Position numbers and translations under genes: made by a program | Assembly: GCF_000620645.1 (NCBI RefSeq) | Contig: NZ_JIAV01000020.1 | Coordinates: 248,001 to 312,000 of the forward strand | Source: Nocardioides sp. URHA0032 | Lineage (GTDB): Bacteria; Actinomycetota; Actinomycetes; Propionibacteriales; Nocardioidaceae | Length of the DNA: 64,000 nucleotides | Direction: 5' to 3' | The notes under the pieces: model-generated | Seen by the model: only the letters and a program-made list of their open reading frames with translations | The model's database searches: none | Told to the model about the DNA's origin: nothing | Part shown: positions 15,661-24,343 of the stretch, piece by piece | Numbering within the stretch: position 1 is the stretch's first letter | How the letters are laid out: each line of letters begins with the position of its first letter

Positions 15661-17190
15661 ATGACATCAGGAGCACGAGTTCGCCGTACCGCTCTGGCAG
15701 TGGGTACGGCGTTGCTGTTGCCGCTCGGCGTCGCCCAAGCCGCGCCGGCCGGCGACACGACCGGAGCGCGGGGGATCGGGGACCCGTACTACCCGGACTA
15801 CGGCAACGGCGGGTACGACGTCGACCACTACGGCATCCACATCACCTACAAGCCGAAGACCGACCACCTCGCGGGGCGGACGAAGATCACCGCGCACGCG
15901 ACGCAGGACCTGACGAGGTTCGACCTCGACTTCGTGCTGCCGGTGTCGAGCGTGAAGGTCAACGGCGAGCGCGCGACGTACACGCAGGGCAAGCACGAGC
16001 TGGTCGTCACGCCGCGGCAGGCGTTGGCGACGGGCGAGGAGATGACCGTCGACGTTGCGTACGCGGGGAAGCCGTCGACGGTGCGGTCCGACGGGGTCCG
16101 GCCCTGGATCCGCACCGACGACGGCGCAGCCGCCGTCGGTGAGCCCGAGATCGCAGCGTGGTGGTACCCCGCCAACGACCACCCGCGCGACAAGGCGACG
16201 TACGACGTCAGCGTGACAGTGGCGAAGAGCCTCGAGGTGCTCGGCAACGGCGTCCTCGTCTCGCACGACGCCAGGAACGCGAGGCGGACCTGGCACTGGC
16301 GTGAGGCGAAGCCGATGGCGGCGTACCTCGCGTTCTTCGTGGCCGGGCAGTTCGACATCGAGCGGTCGCGGGTGGACGGCCTGCCGGTGATCACGGCGGT
16401 CGCCTCACACGGGGGCCGCGAGGGCCGGTACGCGGCCAGGGACCTCCGGCGGACGCCGAGCGTGCTGCGGTTCGAGGCGCAGCAGTACGGCGCGTACCCG
16501 TTCGACGCGATGGGTGGCGTCGCGCCAGCCGCCGACTTCGGGTTCGCGCTGGAGAACCAGACCCGACCGGTCTACACGCGCGGGTTCTGGAGCACCGGCT
16601 CCAACATCTACGTCGTCGTCCACGAGAACGCCCACCAGTGGTACGGCGACTCGGTCTCGGTGCACAGCTGGCGCGACATCTGGCTCAACGAGGGCTTCGC
16701 GTCGTTCACCGAGTGGCTCTGGTCGGAGAAGCACGGTGAGGGCACGGCGAAGCAGCTGTTCCGCCAGTACTGGCGGGCCTACGGCCGCGGCAACGACATG
16801 TGGAAGGTGAAGATCGGCAACCCGGGGGCGCACAACGAGTTCCACTACGCCGTCTACGACCGCGGTGCGATGACGCTCCAGGCGCTGCGCACCCGGATCG
16901 GCAACGCCGACTTCATGGCCGTCATGCGGGACTGGGCGGCGCAGCACCAGTACGGCAACGGCTCGATCCCCGAGTACATCGCGCTGGCCGAGAGCGTGTC
17001 GGGCGAGGACCTCGGGTCGTTCTTCGACGCCTGGCTCTACAGCGACCGGCGGCCGGCACCGACGGAGGCGAACGGCTTCCCGCCGGGCTTCCGCTCGCGG
17101 GTCGCGGCGACCGAGCGCTCTGCGGTCCCGGCCTCGTGGTCGAAGATCCAGCACACCCATGCCGTGCTCGCGCGGGTCGAGGGGCGCTGA
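15661..17190 (+). CDS. Secreted M1 family metallopeptidase
   Basis: A 509-residue exported aminopeptidase-like protein. A signal peptide (1-28, ending AQAAP) precedes the beta-sandwich N-domain. The thermolysin-like domain has HENAHQW (321-327) and the third zinc ligand Glu344 in WLNEGFAS, with 18 residues between as in M1 peptidases. ALENQTRP (about 296-303) takes the place of the usual GAMEN loop. It would cleave N-terminal residues from peptides outside the cell. GGGAGGA precedes the ATG. A paralogue lies at 21718 with a similar leader sequence. Confidence 0.92.
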   Translation: MTSGARVRRTALAVGTALLLPLGVAQAAPAGDTTGARGIGDPYYPDYGNGGYDVDHYGIHITYKPKTDHLAGRTKITAHATQDLTRFDLDFVLPVSSVKVNGERATYTQGKHELVVTPRQALATGEEMTVDVAYAGKPSTVRSDGVRPWIRTDDGAAAVGEPEIAAWWYPANDHPRDKATYDVSVTVAKSLEVLGNGVLVSHDARNARRTWHWREAKPMAAYLAFFVAGQFDIERSRVDGLPVITAVASHGGREGRYAARDLRRTPSVLRFEAQQYGAYPFDAMGGVAPAADFGFALENQTRPVYTRGFWSTGSNIYVVVHENAHQWYGDSVSVHSWRDIWLNEGFASFTEWLWSEKHGEGTAKQLFRQYWRAYGRGNDMWKVKIGNPGAHNEFHYAVYDRGAMTLQALRTRIGNADFMAVMRDWAAQHQYGNGSIPEYIALAESVSGEDLGSFFDAWLYSDRRPAPTEANGFPPGFRSRVAATERSAVPASWSKIQHTHAVLARVEGR

Positions 17191-17193
17191 GGG

Positions 17194-17514
17194 TTAGCCG
17201 ACCCGCATCTCCCCGAGCTCGGACCACTCCGTGCCGTCGACCTGGAAGTTCACGATCCTCGGCGTCTCGACCAGGTACGGCGGCAGGTCGGCCTGCGCCT
17301 GCTTGAAGTGGTCCGAGCTCACGTGGGCTCCGGCTGCGTCGTCCTGGAACGCCTCGACCAGGACGTACTCGCTCGGGTCGTCGACCGAGCGGGACCAGTC
17401 GAACCACAGGTTGCCGGGCTCGGCGCGGGTGGCCTCGGTGAAGGAGCGGGTGATCTCGGGCCAGGCATCGGCGTGCTCGGGCTTGATGCGGAACTTGGCG
17501 GTGATGAAGATCAT
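17194..17514 (-). CDS. Antibiotic biosynthesis monooxygenase (ABM) family protein, putative quinol monooxygenase
   Basis: A 106-residue single-domain ABM protein: MIFITAKFRIKPEHADAWPEITRSFTEATRAEPGNLWFDWSR-type start, a central EYVLVEAFQDDAAGAHV strand and HFKQAQADLPPYL. The family forms dimeric alpha-beta barrels, some of which oxidise quinols without cofactor. AGGAAGGG lies just before the ATG. It converges with the M1 peptidase gene, three bases away. Confidence 0.88.
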   Translation of the reverse strand: MIFITAKFRIKPEHADAWPEITRSFTEATRAEPGNLWFDWSRSVDDPSEYVLVEAFQDDAAGAHVSSDHFKQAQADLPPYLVETPRIVNFQVDGTEWSELGEMRVG

Positions 17515-17563
17515 CTGCCCTTCCTAGCACCGCCGGGCTCAAGGAACGCCCTCCGAGGCGCGG

Positions 17564-17749
17564 GTGGTGGACGGCGTCGACATCGTCCCGGGCCAGAAGC
17601 TCGTGGCCTGGCTCCGGTCGCTCGACGGCGACCAGGTCCCGAAGGACGCTGCGCGCGACGCCCTGCGGAAGCTGCGCGAGTACCGCGCGAAGTCCTGGGA
17701 AGCAGCCACTGCTGCGGAACGTCGGCGGGACGCGACGGCCGCCGACTGA
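17564..17749 (+). CDS. Possible small protein, unknown
   Basis: A 61-codon frame from a GTG codes for a compositionally normal, helix-forming protein (LVAWLRSLDGDQVPKDAARDALRKLREYRAK). There is no recognisable ribosome site and no known family. It lies between the ABM gene and the SOS box of the HNH gene. It may be real, but could be chance coding in GC-rich DNA. Confidence 0.35.
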   Translation: MVDGVDIVPGQKLVAWLRSLDGDQVPKDAARDALRKLREYRAKSWEAATAAERRRDATAAD

Positions 17750-17804
17750 CACCGAGCCCCAGCGAGTCCGCGCCGTCCGGGCAGTAGCGGATGGGCATTG
17801 CATT

Positions 17805-17826
17805 CGAACACATGTTCGAGTAGACT
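17805..17826 (+). promoter_or_regulatory. SOS box with adjoining -10 element of the DUF222/HNH gene
   Basis: CGAAC-ACAT-GTTCG at 17805-17818 is a perfect LexA operator. TAGACT (-10) follows at 17821-17826, and six bases later the ATG at 17833, so the transcript is leaderless. LexA bound here would cover the -35 to -10 spacer. Confidence 0.88.
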
Positions 17827-17832
17827 CGCGCC

Positions 17833-19188
17833 ATGTTCTCCCTCACCGCGATCGCCACGGCCGACGAGGCCGTCGCGCGCTTGAGTGAGATCCGGTGGGA
17901 CGAGGTGCCGGTCGAGGACCTGCCGGCCGCCGTGGTCGAGCTCGAGCGGGTGCAGGCGCGTCTGGATGCCGCGAAGCTGAAGGCCGCGGAGCGGCTGGAG
18001 CGCACCGAGGCCGCCGCGACGGTGGGCTGGGCTTCGACGAAGGACTTCCTGACGGCGGTGTCGGGCGGCCGCAAGGGCGCCGGGGGCGGAGTGCTCCGCC
18101 TGGTGGCGGCGCTGCGCGAGCTGCCGCGGACCCAGCGGGGTCTCGCGGACGGCTGGCTGTCGGCCGACAAGGCGCGCGTGATCGGACGCCGGGTCGGGCA
18201 GCTGCCCGCGGTCGAGGAGCTGCGCGGCGCCGCCGAGGGGCTGCTGCTGGCGCGAGCGCGCGACCTCGACGCCACCGACCTCGACCACGCCTGGCCGGCC
18301 ATCGTGGCCGAGCTCGATCCGGACCACCGGTTGCTGGGTGCCGACCTGTCCCTGCCGCGCGCCGAGCGCGCCGCGCACCGCGCACGCTTCCTCTCGTTCT
18401 CCGACGACGAGTTCGGCGGCGTCTGGATCAAGGGGTACGGCAGCGGTGAGGAGGTCGAGCAGCTGAAGTCGGTGCTGATGCCCTTGGCCGCGCCGGTGAG
18501 CGGCACGCCCGGCGCCTGCGGCGGCCGACGGCGCGACCTCACGGACCCGGGAGACCGGGGCACTCCGTGTCCCGAGCAGGCCTGCGCACACGACGGTCGC
18601 GACCCCCGCGACTTCGGCGTCCGGATGTGGGACGCGCTGGTGGAGGCGTGCCGCCGGTTGCAGACGGCCGACCTGCTGCCCGAGAGCCACGGTGCGACGC
18701 CGCGGATGGTCGTGACCATCTCCCTCGACGACCTGCAGCGGGACCTGGATACCTCGGCTGGGCTGCTGCCCGGTGGCCGGCCGCTCTCGGCCCGAGCCGC
18801 CCGGCGGATCGCCTGCGACACCGAGCTGATCCCGATGGTCCTCGGCGCCACGGGCCAGGTGCTCGACGTGGGTCGCACGCAGCGGCTGGTGACGACCGCG
18901 ATCTGGCACGCGCTGGTCGCCCGCGACGCCCACTGCGTCTTCCCCGGCTGCAGCCGGCTTCCCGAGGCGTGCGACGCCCACCATGTCGTCCACTGGGTCG
19001 ACGGTGGTCCGACGAGCCTCGACAACCTGGCGCTGCTCTGCCGACGACATCACACCACCGTGCACCAGACAGCCTGGCGGCTCCGGATCGATCCGGTCAC
19101 CCGAAGACCGGCCTGGTCCCCGCCACCGCGAGCCGACGACAGCGGCCGCTACACCTTCCTGGTCTCGCCGCCGTACCGAGCTGCCTGA
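17833..19188 (+). CDS. DUF222/HNH endonuclease-signature protein (13E12-like), SOS-controlled
   Basis: A 451-residue protein with an N-terminal DUF222 domain (mostly helical, about 1-310) and a C-terminal HNH motif (CVFPGCSRLPEACDAHHVVHWVDGGPTSLDNLALLCRRHH, about 375-415) containing two Cys pairs and the expected His and Asn. This is the 13E12-repeat family that is multiplied in mycobacterial and Nocardioides genomes. Its function is not established; a nuclease role in DNA processing or element mobility is inferred. A perfect LexA box overlaps the promoter, so induction by DNA damage is likely. Confidence 0.9.
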   Translation: MFSLTAIATADEAVARLSEIRWDEVPVEDLPAAVVELERVQARLDAAKLKAAERLERTEAAATVGWASTKDFLTAVSGGRKGAGGGVLRLVAALRELPRTQRGLADGWLSADKARVIGRRVGQLPAVEELRGAAEGLLLARARDLDATDLDHAWPAIVAELDPDHRLLGADLSLPRAERAAHRARFLSFSDDEFGGVWIKGYGSGEEVEQLKSVLMPLAAPVSGTPGACGGRRRDLTDPGDRGTPCPEQACAHDGRDPRDFGVRMWDALVEACRRLQTADLLPESHGATPRMVVTISLDDLQRDLDTSAGLLPGGRPLSARAARRIACDTELIPMVLGATGQVLDVGRTQRLVTTAIWHALVARDAHCVFPGCSRLPEACDAHHVVHWVDGGPTSLDNLALLCRRHHTTVHQTAWRLRIDPVTRRPAWSPPPRADDSGRYTFLVSPPYRAA

Positions 19189-19219
19189 GCGCGCCCTCGA
19201 CCGCTGCGATCTGCCCGGC

Positions 19220-20044
19220 TCACTTCCCCATGGGAGCCCAGGACAGGTCGGACCTGCCGACTCGGTAGAGGACGTGGGAGCCCGGGGAGCTGATGCTGCC
19301 CACCTGCCAGACGTAGATGTGGCCGGTGTCGACGACGTAGTTCTCCGCGGCCGAGCGGCACGCGACGGTGACGGTGTACTGGGTGAGCCCGTTCATCCGC
19401 GGATAGGCGTGCTCGAGCGGGACGGTGGCCCTGCCGGTGACGTCGGTCTCGCCCATGTCGTCCCAGCTCGGGCTCGTGGAGGCGCCCAGCTGGCACTGCA
19501 TCGAGTCGGTCACGCTCGACAGTGCGGTGACCCCCGCCGTGACGACGTAGTTGACGGACGGCGAGAGGGAGACCTGGCCGAGCACCGTGCCGCCCGGCGT
19601 CACCGTGGCGCCGGCCGGGATGACCACCGTCTGGACCGACGAGACCCCGGCAGGTCCCTGCGGACCCGCCGGCCCCTGGGGGCCAGCCGGTCCCTGAGGC
19701 CCGGCCGGGCCACCAGGCCCGGTCGCTCCCGGGAGACCGTCGGCGCCGGCGCTGCCCGGGTCGCCCTGCGGCCCCGACGGACCGGCCGGACCGACCTCTC
19801 CCTGCGGACCCCGCGGACCTTCCGGACCCGCCGCACCCTGCGGGCCGGGCAGGCCGAAGACGCGGCGGGCCGCGGTGCTGAGGTCCGCCTCCTGGAGCGT
19901 CCCGTCCTTGACGTCGACCGAGGCGACGGTGCCGTCCTTGATCTGCTTCGAGGTGATCAGGCTGCCTGCCGCCGCTCCGCCCACGCCACTCGCCGCGATC
20001 ATCGCGGCGGCGGTGAGCACCACCGCTCCGGTCCGTGACCGCAT
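19220..20044 (-). CDS. Secreted collagen-like repeat protein
   Basis: A 274-residue protein. A signal peptide (1-30) is followed by the [20 protein letters not shown] motif seen in many secreted actinobacterial proteins. A collagen-like Gly-X-Y tract of about 70 residues, rich in GPQ, GPA and GPR triplets, comes next (about 68-140). The C-terminal globular domain of about 130 residues is beta-rich with two Cys. It is probably a surface or extracellular structural protein. ATG 20044 is used; a GTG one or three codons earlier is possible. Confidence 0.85.
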   Translation of the reverse strand: MRSRTGAVVLTAAAMIAASGVGGAAAGSLITSKQIKDGTVASVDVKDGTLQEADLSTAARRVFGLPGPQGAAGPEGPRGPQGEVGPAGPSGPQGDPGSAGADGLPGATGPGGPAGPQGPAGPQGPAGPQGPAGVSSVQTVVIPAGATVTPGGTVLGQVSLSPSVNYVVTAGVTALSSVTDSMQCQLGASTSPSWDDMGETDVTGRATVPLEHAYPRMNGLTQYTVTVACRSAAENYVVDTGHIYVWQVGSISSPGSHVLYRVGRSDLSWAPMGK

Positions 20045-20197
20045 CACCTTCACCGCTGTGTCGTCCGTTCGTCGTGGGTCGTGCCCTGTCGTCACGTCCC
20101 CGGACAGGGACGGCGACCGTCGGCAGTCATGACGCACTTCAGAGGTCGTGCCTGGAGCGGGTGTCACGGACCTCTCGCAACTGGGTACCAGAGGCCC

Positions 20198-21622
20198 ATG
20201 ACCGAGCAGCGGGTGGAACCGAGGACGGGCATCTTCCGGCGGAAGCCGGTGCAGACCGAGGAGAGCGACGGGGGGCTCGAGCGCTCCATCGGGCTGTGGC
20301 AGCTGACCGCGATCGGCCTCGGCGCGATCATCGGGGCCGGCATCTTCGCGCTGGCCGGGCCGGTCGCGAAGGACACGGCGGGCCCGGCGGTGACGGTGTC
20401 GTTCCTGATCGCGGGCGTCGCGAGCGCGTGCGCGGCGCTGTCGTACGCCGAGTTCGGCGGGCTGATCCCGGTCGCCGGGTCGGCGTACACCTACGGCTAC
20501 GCCGTCCTCGGCGAGGCGGTCGGGTGGTTCATCGGATGGGACCTGCTGCTGGAGTACACCGCGATCGTCGCGGTCGTCGCGATCGGCGTCTCGCAGTACA
20601 TCACCTTCCTCGCCGACGCGATCGGGCTCGACCTGCCCGCGTGGATGCTCGGTGCGCCCGGGACCGGTGACGGGCACCGGATCGACCTGTTCGCGGTGCT
20701 GCTCTGCCTGGGCGTCGCGTGGCTGCTGAACCGCGGCATCAAGACCAGCGCCAAGGTCGAGACCTGGCTGGTCGGCGTGAAGCTCCTGATCGTGCTCGCC
20801 GTGATCGTGGTCGGCGTCTTCTACATCGACACCGACAACCTGACGCCGTACTTCCCGCACGGGCTGAGCGGCGCGGCGACGGGTGCGGCGACGGTCTTCT
20901 TCGCGGTCTTCGGGTACGACGCGATGAGCACGGCGGCCGAGGAGTCGAAGGAGGCTGAGCGGAACCTGCCCAAGGCGATCATCTACTCGCTCGCGATCGC
21001 GATGGTGCTCTACCTGCTGGCGGCGACCGTGCTGACCGGGATGGTCGACTACCAGGACCTGAGCGGCACCGCGGCGTTCAGCGAGGCGTTCCAGTCCGTC
21101 GGGCTGGGCGGGTTCTCGAAGGTCGTCGCCGTCGGCGCGATCGTCGGCATCGTCACCGTGCTCTTCTCCTTCACCCTGGGTGCGAGCCGGGTCTGGTACG
21201 CGATCAGCCGCGACGGTCTGCTGCCGGCCTGGTTCGCGAAGACCAACGAGCACCACTCGCCGAGTCGGCCGGTGTGGATCGTCGGGATCGTGTCGGCCGG
21301 CATCGCCGGTTTCGTGTCGATCGGGGATACCGCCGAGCTCACCAACATCGGCATCCTGCTCGCCTTCGTGGTGGTGTCCGCCTCGGTGATCGTGCTCCGC
21401 TACCGCTCGCCGGAGCTGCCGCGCACGTTCCGGACGCCGCTGATGCCGTTCACGCCGCTGCTCGGCATCGCGTTCTCCCTGTGGCTGGTCACCAAGCTCC
21501 AGCCCGAGACGTGGGTGCGGTTCGCGGTGTGGTTCGTGATCGGCGTGGTGATCTATGCGGTCTACGGCTACCGGCACAGCAAGCTCGGGCACGGGACGGT
21601 CGTGCAGACGAAGGACACCTGA
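20198..21622 (+). CDS. APC superfamily amino-acid permease (CAT/YfnA-like)
   Basis: A 474-residue membrane protein with about twelve hydrophobic segments and the APC signature [13 protein letters not shown] after a short polar N-terminus. [16 protein letters not shown] (helix 6 region) is typical of cationic amino acid transporter-like permeases. It should import amino acids with protons. AGAGG lies before ATG 20198; the frame is open further upstream without a likely start. Confidence 0.92.
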   Translation: MTEQRVEPRTGIFRRKPVQTEESDGGLERSIGLWQLTAIGLGAIIGAGIFALAGPVAKDTAGPAVTVSFLIAGVASACAALSYAEFGGLIPVAGSAYTYGYAVLGEAVGWFIGWDLLLEYTAIVAVVAIGVSQYITFLADAIGLDLPAWMLGAPGTGDGHRIDLFAVLLCLGVAWLLNRGIKTSAKVETWLVGVKLLIVLAVIVVGVFYIDTDNLTPYFPHGLSGAATGAATVFFAVFGYDAMSTAAEESKEAERNLPKAIIYSLAIAMVLYLLAATVLTGMVDYQDLSGTAAFSEAFQSVGLGGFSKVVAVGAIVGIVTVLFSFTLGASRVWYAISRDGLLPAWFAKTNEHHSPSRPVWIVGIVSAGIAGFVSIGDTAELTNIGILLAFVVVSASVIVLRYRSPELPRTFRTPLMPFTPLLGIAFSLWLVTKLQPETWVRFAVWFVIGVVIYAVYGYRHSKLGHGTVVQTKDT

Positions 21623-21717
21623 GCCGGGGCCTGTGGAGAGCGCGCACGGCGCTCCGCGATCTGTGGTTGCGTTCCCGGCGGACCACACCGGGTGGTCCCT
21701 TCTCGGGAGGAAGCCAC

Positions 21718-23172
21718 ATGTCTTCACACGCACGCGTACGCCGCCTTGCCGTCGCCCTGGTGACCGTCGTGCTGCTGCCCGCGGGTGCCGCCCAGGCCGC
21801 GCCGGCGGACGCGCTCGACGCCGGCCGGGGCTACGACGTCGACCACTACAACATCCGGGTCGCCTACACACCCAGCACCGACCGGCTCACGGGGAACACC
21901 TGGATCCGCGCCCACGCCACGCAGGCGCTGTCCCGCTTCGACCTCGACTTCGCGCTGCCGGTGTCCCGGGTCTGGGTCAACGACCGGCCGGCATCCTTCA
22001 CGAGTGCTGGGCACGAGCTGGTCGTGACACCGCCGACGGCGCTGCGCGAGGGCCAGGCGATGATGGTCCGGGTCGAGTACGCCGGGGCGCCGTCGCGGAT
22101 CCGGACCAGCAGCGGGGCGGTGGCGGCCGGGAGGTCCGGGACCTCGGAGTGGTGGTACCCGTCGAACGACCGGCCGACCGACAAGGCGACCTATGACGTG
22201 CGCGTCACCGTGGCCAAGGGCCTCGAGGCGATCGGCAACGGCAACCTGGTCTCGAAGCACGTCCGGCACGGCCTGCGCACCTGGCACTGGGGCGGGCCGG
22301 ACCCCATGGCGCCGTACCTCGCGTTCTTCGTCGTCGGTCAGTACGACGTCGCGCGCACCCGGGTCGACGGGCACCCGGTGGTCACGGCGGTCGCCACCCA
22401 CGGTCGCCGGGAGGGCCGCCGGGCGACGGCCGCGCTCGCCCGGACGCCGGAGGTGGTGGAGTTCGGCTCGCGCGAGTTCGGCGCCTACCCGTTCGACGCC
22501 ATGGGTGGGGTCGCGACCGACGGGAGCACGGGGTTCACGATGGAGAACCAGACCCGGCCCGTCTACGCCCGGTCGTTCTGGCACGACGGGCCGAACGTCT
22601 ACGTCGTCGTCCATCAGGTCGCGCACCAGTGGTTCGGCGACTCGGTGTCGGTGGAGGACTGGAGCGACATCTGGCTGAACGAGGGCTTCGCGTCGTACGC
22701 CGAGTGGCGCTGGTCGGAGCTGCACTCCGGCGGGAACGGGCGCCAGCTGTTCCGCGCCGCCTGGGGCGACCATGCCGGCGACAGCGCGTTCTGGAGCGTC
22801 CCCATCGGCGCCCCGACTGCTCGCCAGAAGTCCGGCCTCGCCGTCCTCGACCGTGGCGCCATGGCCCTGCAGGCGTTGCGCACCCGCATCGGTGGCCCGG
22901 CGTTCTTCTCGGTCCTGCGTGCGTGGGTGGCGCAGCACCGCCACGCGAACGCCTCGACCGACGACTTCGTCGCGCTCGCCGAGCAGGAGTCCGGGGAGGA
23001 TCTCAGCTCGTTCTTCGACGCCTGGCTCTACACGGGCGAGCGGCCCGCGCCGACCCGGGCGAACGGGTTCCCCCGGGACTTCGACACGAGCTCGACGGGG
23101 CGGTCGTCGGCACCCCCGTCGTGGGCCGAGATCAGCCGCACCCACGCGCTGCTGACGTCGAGCCCCCGCTGA
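21718..23172 (+). CDS. Secreted M1 peptidase paralogue lacking the catalytic Glu
   Basis: A 484-residue paralogue of the gene at 15661, with the same order of domains, a signal peptide (1-28) and TMENQTRP in place of GAMEN. The zinc motif reads HQVAHQW (299-305) instead of HExxH: the codon at 22615-22617 is CAG (Gln) where the paralogue has GAG (Glu). The other ligands, His299, His303 and Glu322 in WLNEGFAS, are kept. Zinc may still bind, but peptide hydrolysis should be impaired. It could be a pseudoenzyme that binds peptides. The leader TTCTCGGGAGGA is shared with the paralogue. Confidence 0.9.
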   Translation: MSSHARVRRLAVALVTVVLLPAGAAQAAPADALDAGRGYDVDHYNIRVAYTPSTDRLTGNTWIRAHATQALSRFDLDFALPVSRVWVNDRPASFTSAGHELVVTPPTALREGQAMMVRVEYAGAPSRIRTSSGAVAAGRSGTSEWWYPSNDRPTDKATYDVRVTVAKGLEAIGNGNLVSKHVRHGLRTWHWGGPDPMAPYLAFFVVGQYDVARTRVDGHPVVTAVATHGRREGRRATAALARTPEVVEFGSREFGAYPFDAMGGVATDGSTGFTMENQTRPVYARSFWHDGPNVYVVVHQVAHQWFGDSVSVEDWSDIWLNEGFASYAEWRWSELHSGGNGRQLFRAAWGDHAGDSAFWSVPIGAPTARQKSGLAVLDRGAMALQALRTRIGGPAFFSVLRAWVAQHRHANASTDDFVALAEQESGEDLSSFFDAWLYTGERPAPTRANGFPRDFDTSSTGRSSAPPSWAEISRTHALLTSSPR

Positions 23173-23331
23173 TCCTCACACCGGGACGCCCGCGCGACGG
23201 CCAGCCGGGCCTCGTCGCTATCGAGGACGGTGCGGCGATCGCGGTGTACGTGTTCGGGGTCCGGGTGCGGGTCCGGGTGATGCGCAACCCGGAGAAGCTC
23301 CGCGTCCGGCGGGTCGACGCCTGAGCCCGCC

Positions 23332-23625
23332 TCAGCGGCGGCGCAGCCGGGCCACCTCGTCCTCCAGCGCCCGGACCCGGCCCTCGAGCCGGAGGACCTC
23401 GGCGATGCCGGCGAGGTTGAGGCCGTCGGCGAGCAGCTCGCGGATCCGGTGGAGCCGCTCGATGTCGTCGGCGCTGTAGAGCCGGGTGCCGCCTGACGTA
23501 CGGTCCGGCTCGAGCAGGCCGCGGCGCTCGTAGACGCGCAGGTTCTGTATCTCCATGGACACCATCTCGGCGGCGACGGAGATCGCGAAGACGCCTTGGC
23601 TGCTGTGCGGCACGCTCTTGATCAT
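23332..23625 (-). CDS. HspR-like MerR family regulator
   Basis: A 97-residue protein. The N-terminal MerR helix-turn-helix (GVFAISVAAEMVSMEIQNLRVYERRGLLEPDRTSGGTRLYS) is of the HspR type and is followed by a short coiled coil (LEGRVRALEDEVARLRR). HspR proteins repress chaperone genes until heat stress. It lies divergent from an Hsp20 gene with a 91-bp gap containing a dyad, which supports that role. ATG 23625 is chosen as the first Met before the conserved domain. Confidence 0.85.
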   Translation of the reverse strand: MIKSVPHSSQGVFAISVAAEMVSMEIQNLRVYERRGLLEPDRTSGGTRLYSADDIERLHRIRELLADGLNLAGIAEVLRLEGRVRALEDEVARLRRR

Positions 23626-23667
23626 GCCTGATGAATCGGGTATAAGAAACCTGTAACCATCGTTACA
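23618..23667. promoter_or_regulatory. Divergent hspR-like/hsp20 promoter region with operator dyad
   Basis: TTGATC (23618-23623) and TATAAG (23641-23646), 17 bases apart, form a good forward promoter for hsp20. On the reverse strand TTGTAA and TATACC, 18 bases apart, form a promoter for the regulator. TGTAAC-N4-GTTACA (23652-23667) is a perfect dyad at the hsp20 start point and within the reverse spacer. It is the likely operator of the MerR-type regulator. Confidence 0.65.
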
Positions 23668-23716
23668 AATACGGACCCGGTCCCCGGGCCCCCGGCAGAG
23701 AACCAGGAGGACAGTG

Positions 23717-24145
23717 ATGTTGCTGCGCACCACCGACCCGTTCCGCGACTTCGACCGCCTGACCCAGCAGTTCCTCGGCACCACCAACCGTCCCGCGGTG
23801 ATGCCGATGGACGCCTGGCGCGAGGGCGAGCGCTTCGTGATCGAGTTCGACCTGCCCGGCGTCGCGAAGGACAGCATCGACCTCGACGTCGAGCGCAACG
23901 TGCTGACCGTCCGCGCCGAGCGGGTGGCCCGCAACGGCGACTGGGAGGCACTGGCCTCCGAGCGGCCGAAGGGCGTGTTCAGCCGGCAGCTCGTGCTCGG
24001 CGACAACCTCGACCTCGACCGGATCGAGGCGGAGTACGCCGACGGCGTGCTGCGCCTGGTCGTCCCGGTCGCCGAGAGGGCGAAGCCGCGCAAGATCGAG
24101 ATCGGCGGGCTGAGCGAGCCCGATCGCGCCGCGATCGAGGCCTGA
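23717..24145 (+). CDS. Hsp20/alpha-crystallin family small heat-shock protein
   Basis: A 142-residue small chaperone with an alpha-crystallin domain (about 33-130): [28 protein letters not shown], and [23 protein letters not shown]. It holds unfolding proteins without ATP. AGGAGG at 23705-23710 selects ATG 23717 over the adjacent GTG. The divergent HspR-like gene and the dyad between indicate heat- or stress-controlled expression. Confidence 0.93.
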   Translation: MLLRTTDPFRDFDRLTQQFLGTTNRPAVMPMDAWREGERFVIEFDLPGVAKDSIDLDVERNVLTVRAERVARNGDWEALASERPKGVFSRQLVLGDNLDLDRIEAEYADGVLRLVVPVAERAKPRKIEIGGLSEPDRAAIEA

Positions 24146-24180
24146 CCCGCTCCCGGCCCCACATTCCCGACACACAGCGG

Positions 24181-24201
24181 GGCCGCCCGTGCAGGGCGGC
24201 C
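24181..24201 (+). terminator. Terminator-like hairpin after hsp20
   Basis: GGCCGCCC-GTGCA-GGGCGGCC, a perfect 8-bp stem, 36 bases after the hsp20 stop. Confidence 0.65.
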
Positions 24202-24343
24202 TCGCTGCGCTGCGACCCCGGGGAGAACGTGCCTGGTGGGGCCCCTGCGGGATGTGGGGCTTGAGGGTCGGCTGAGGTTGTACTCGGAGAACCCGTGGCG
24301 CGGGGAAGGGGTGATCCGTGGCCCGGCCGGGCACACTGGCGAC

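Noticed and set aside
17511..19065. Two long reverse frames opposite the DUF222/HNH gene
   Set aside because: Low-complexity shadow translations without domains. The forward gene has a promoter, an SOS box and an HNH motif.
23173..23331. Possible coding tail (repeated VRVRV segment) after the second M1 peptidase
   Set aside because: No start, ribosome site or family; probably a remnant or chance frame in the intergenic region.
24155..24260. Long-range inverted similarity GCCCCACATTCCC / GGGATGTGGGGC
   Set aside because: Imperfect and distant (about 80 bases apart), overlapping the hsp20 terminator region; no clear role beyond secondary structure.
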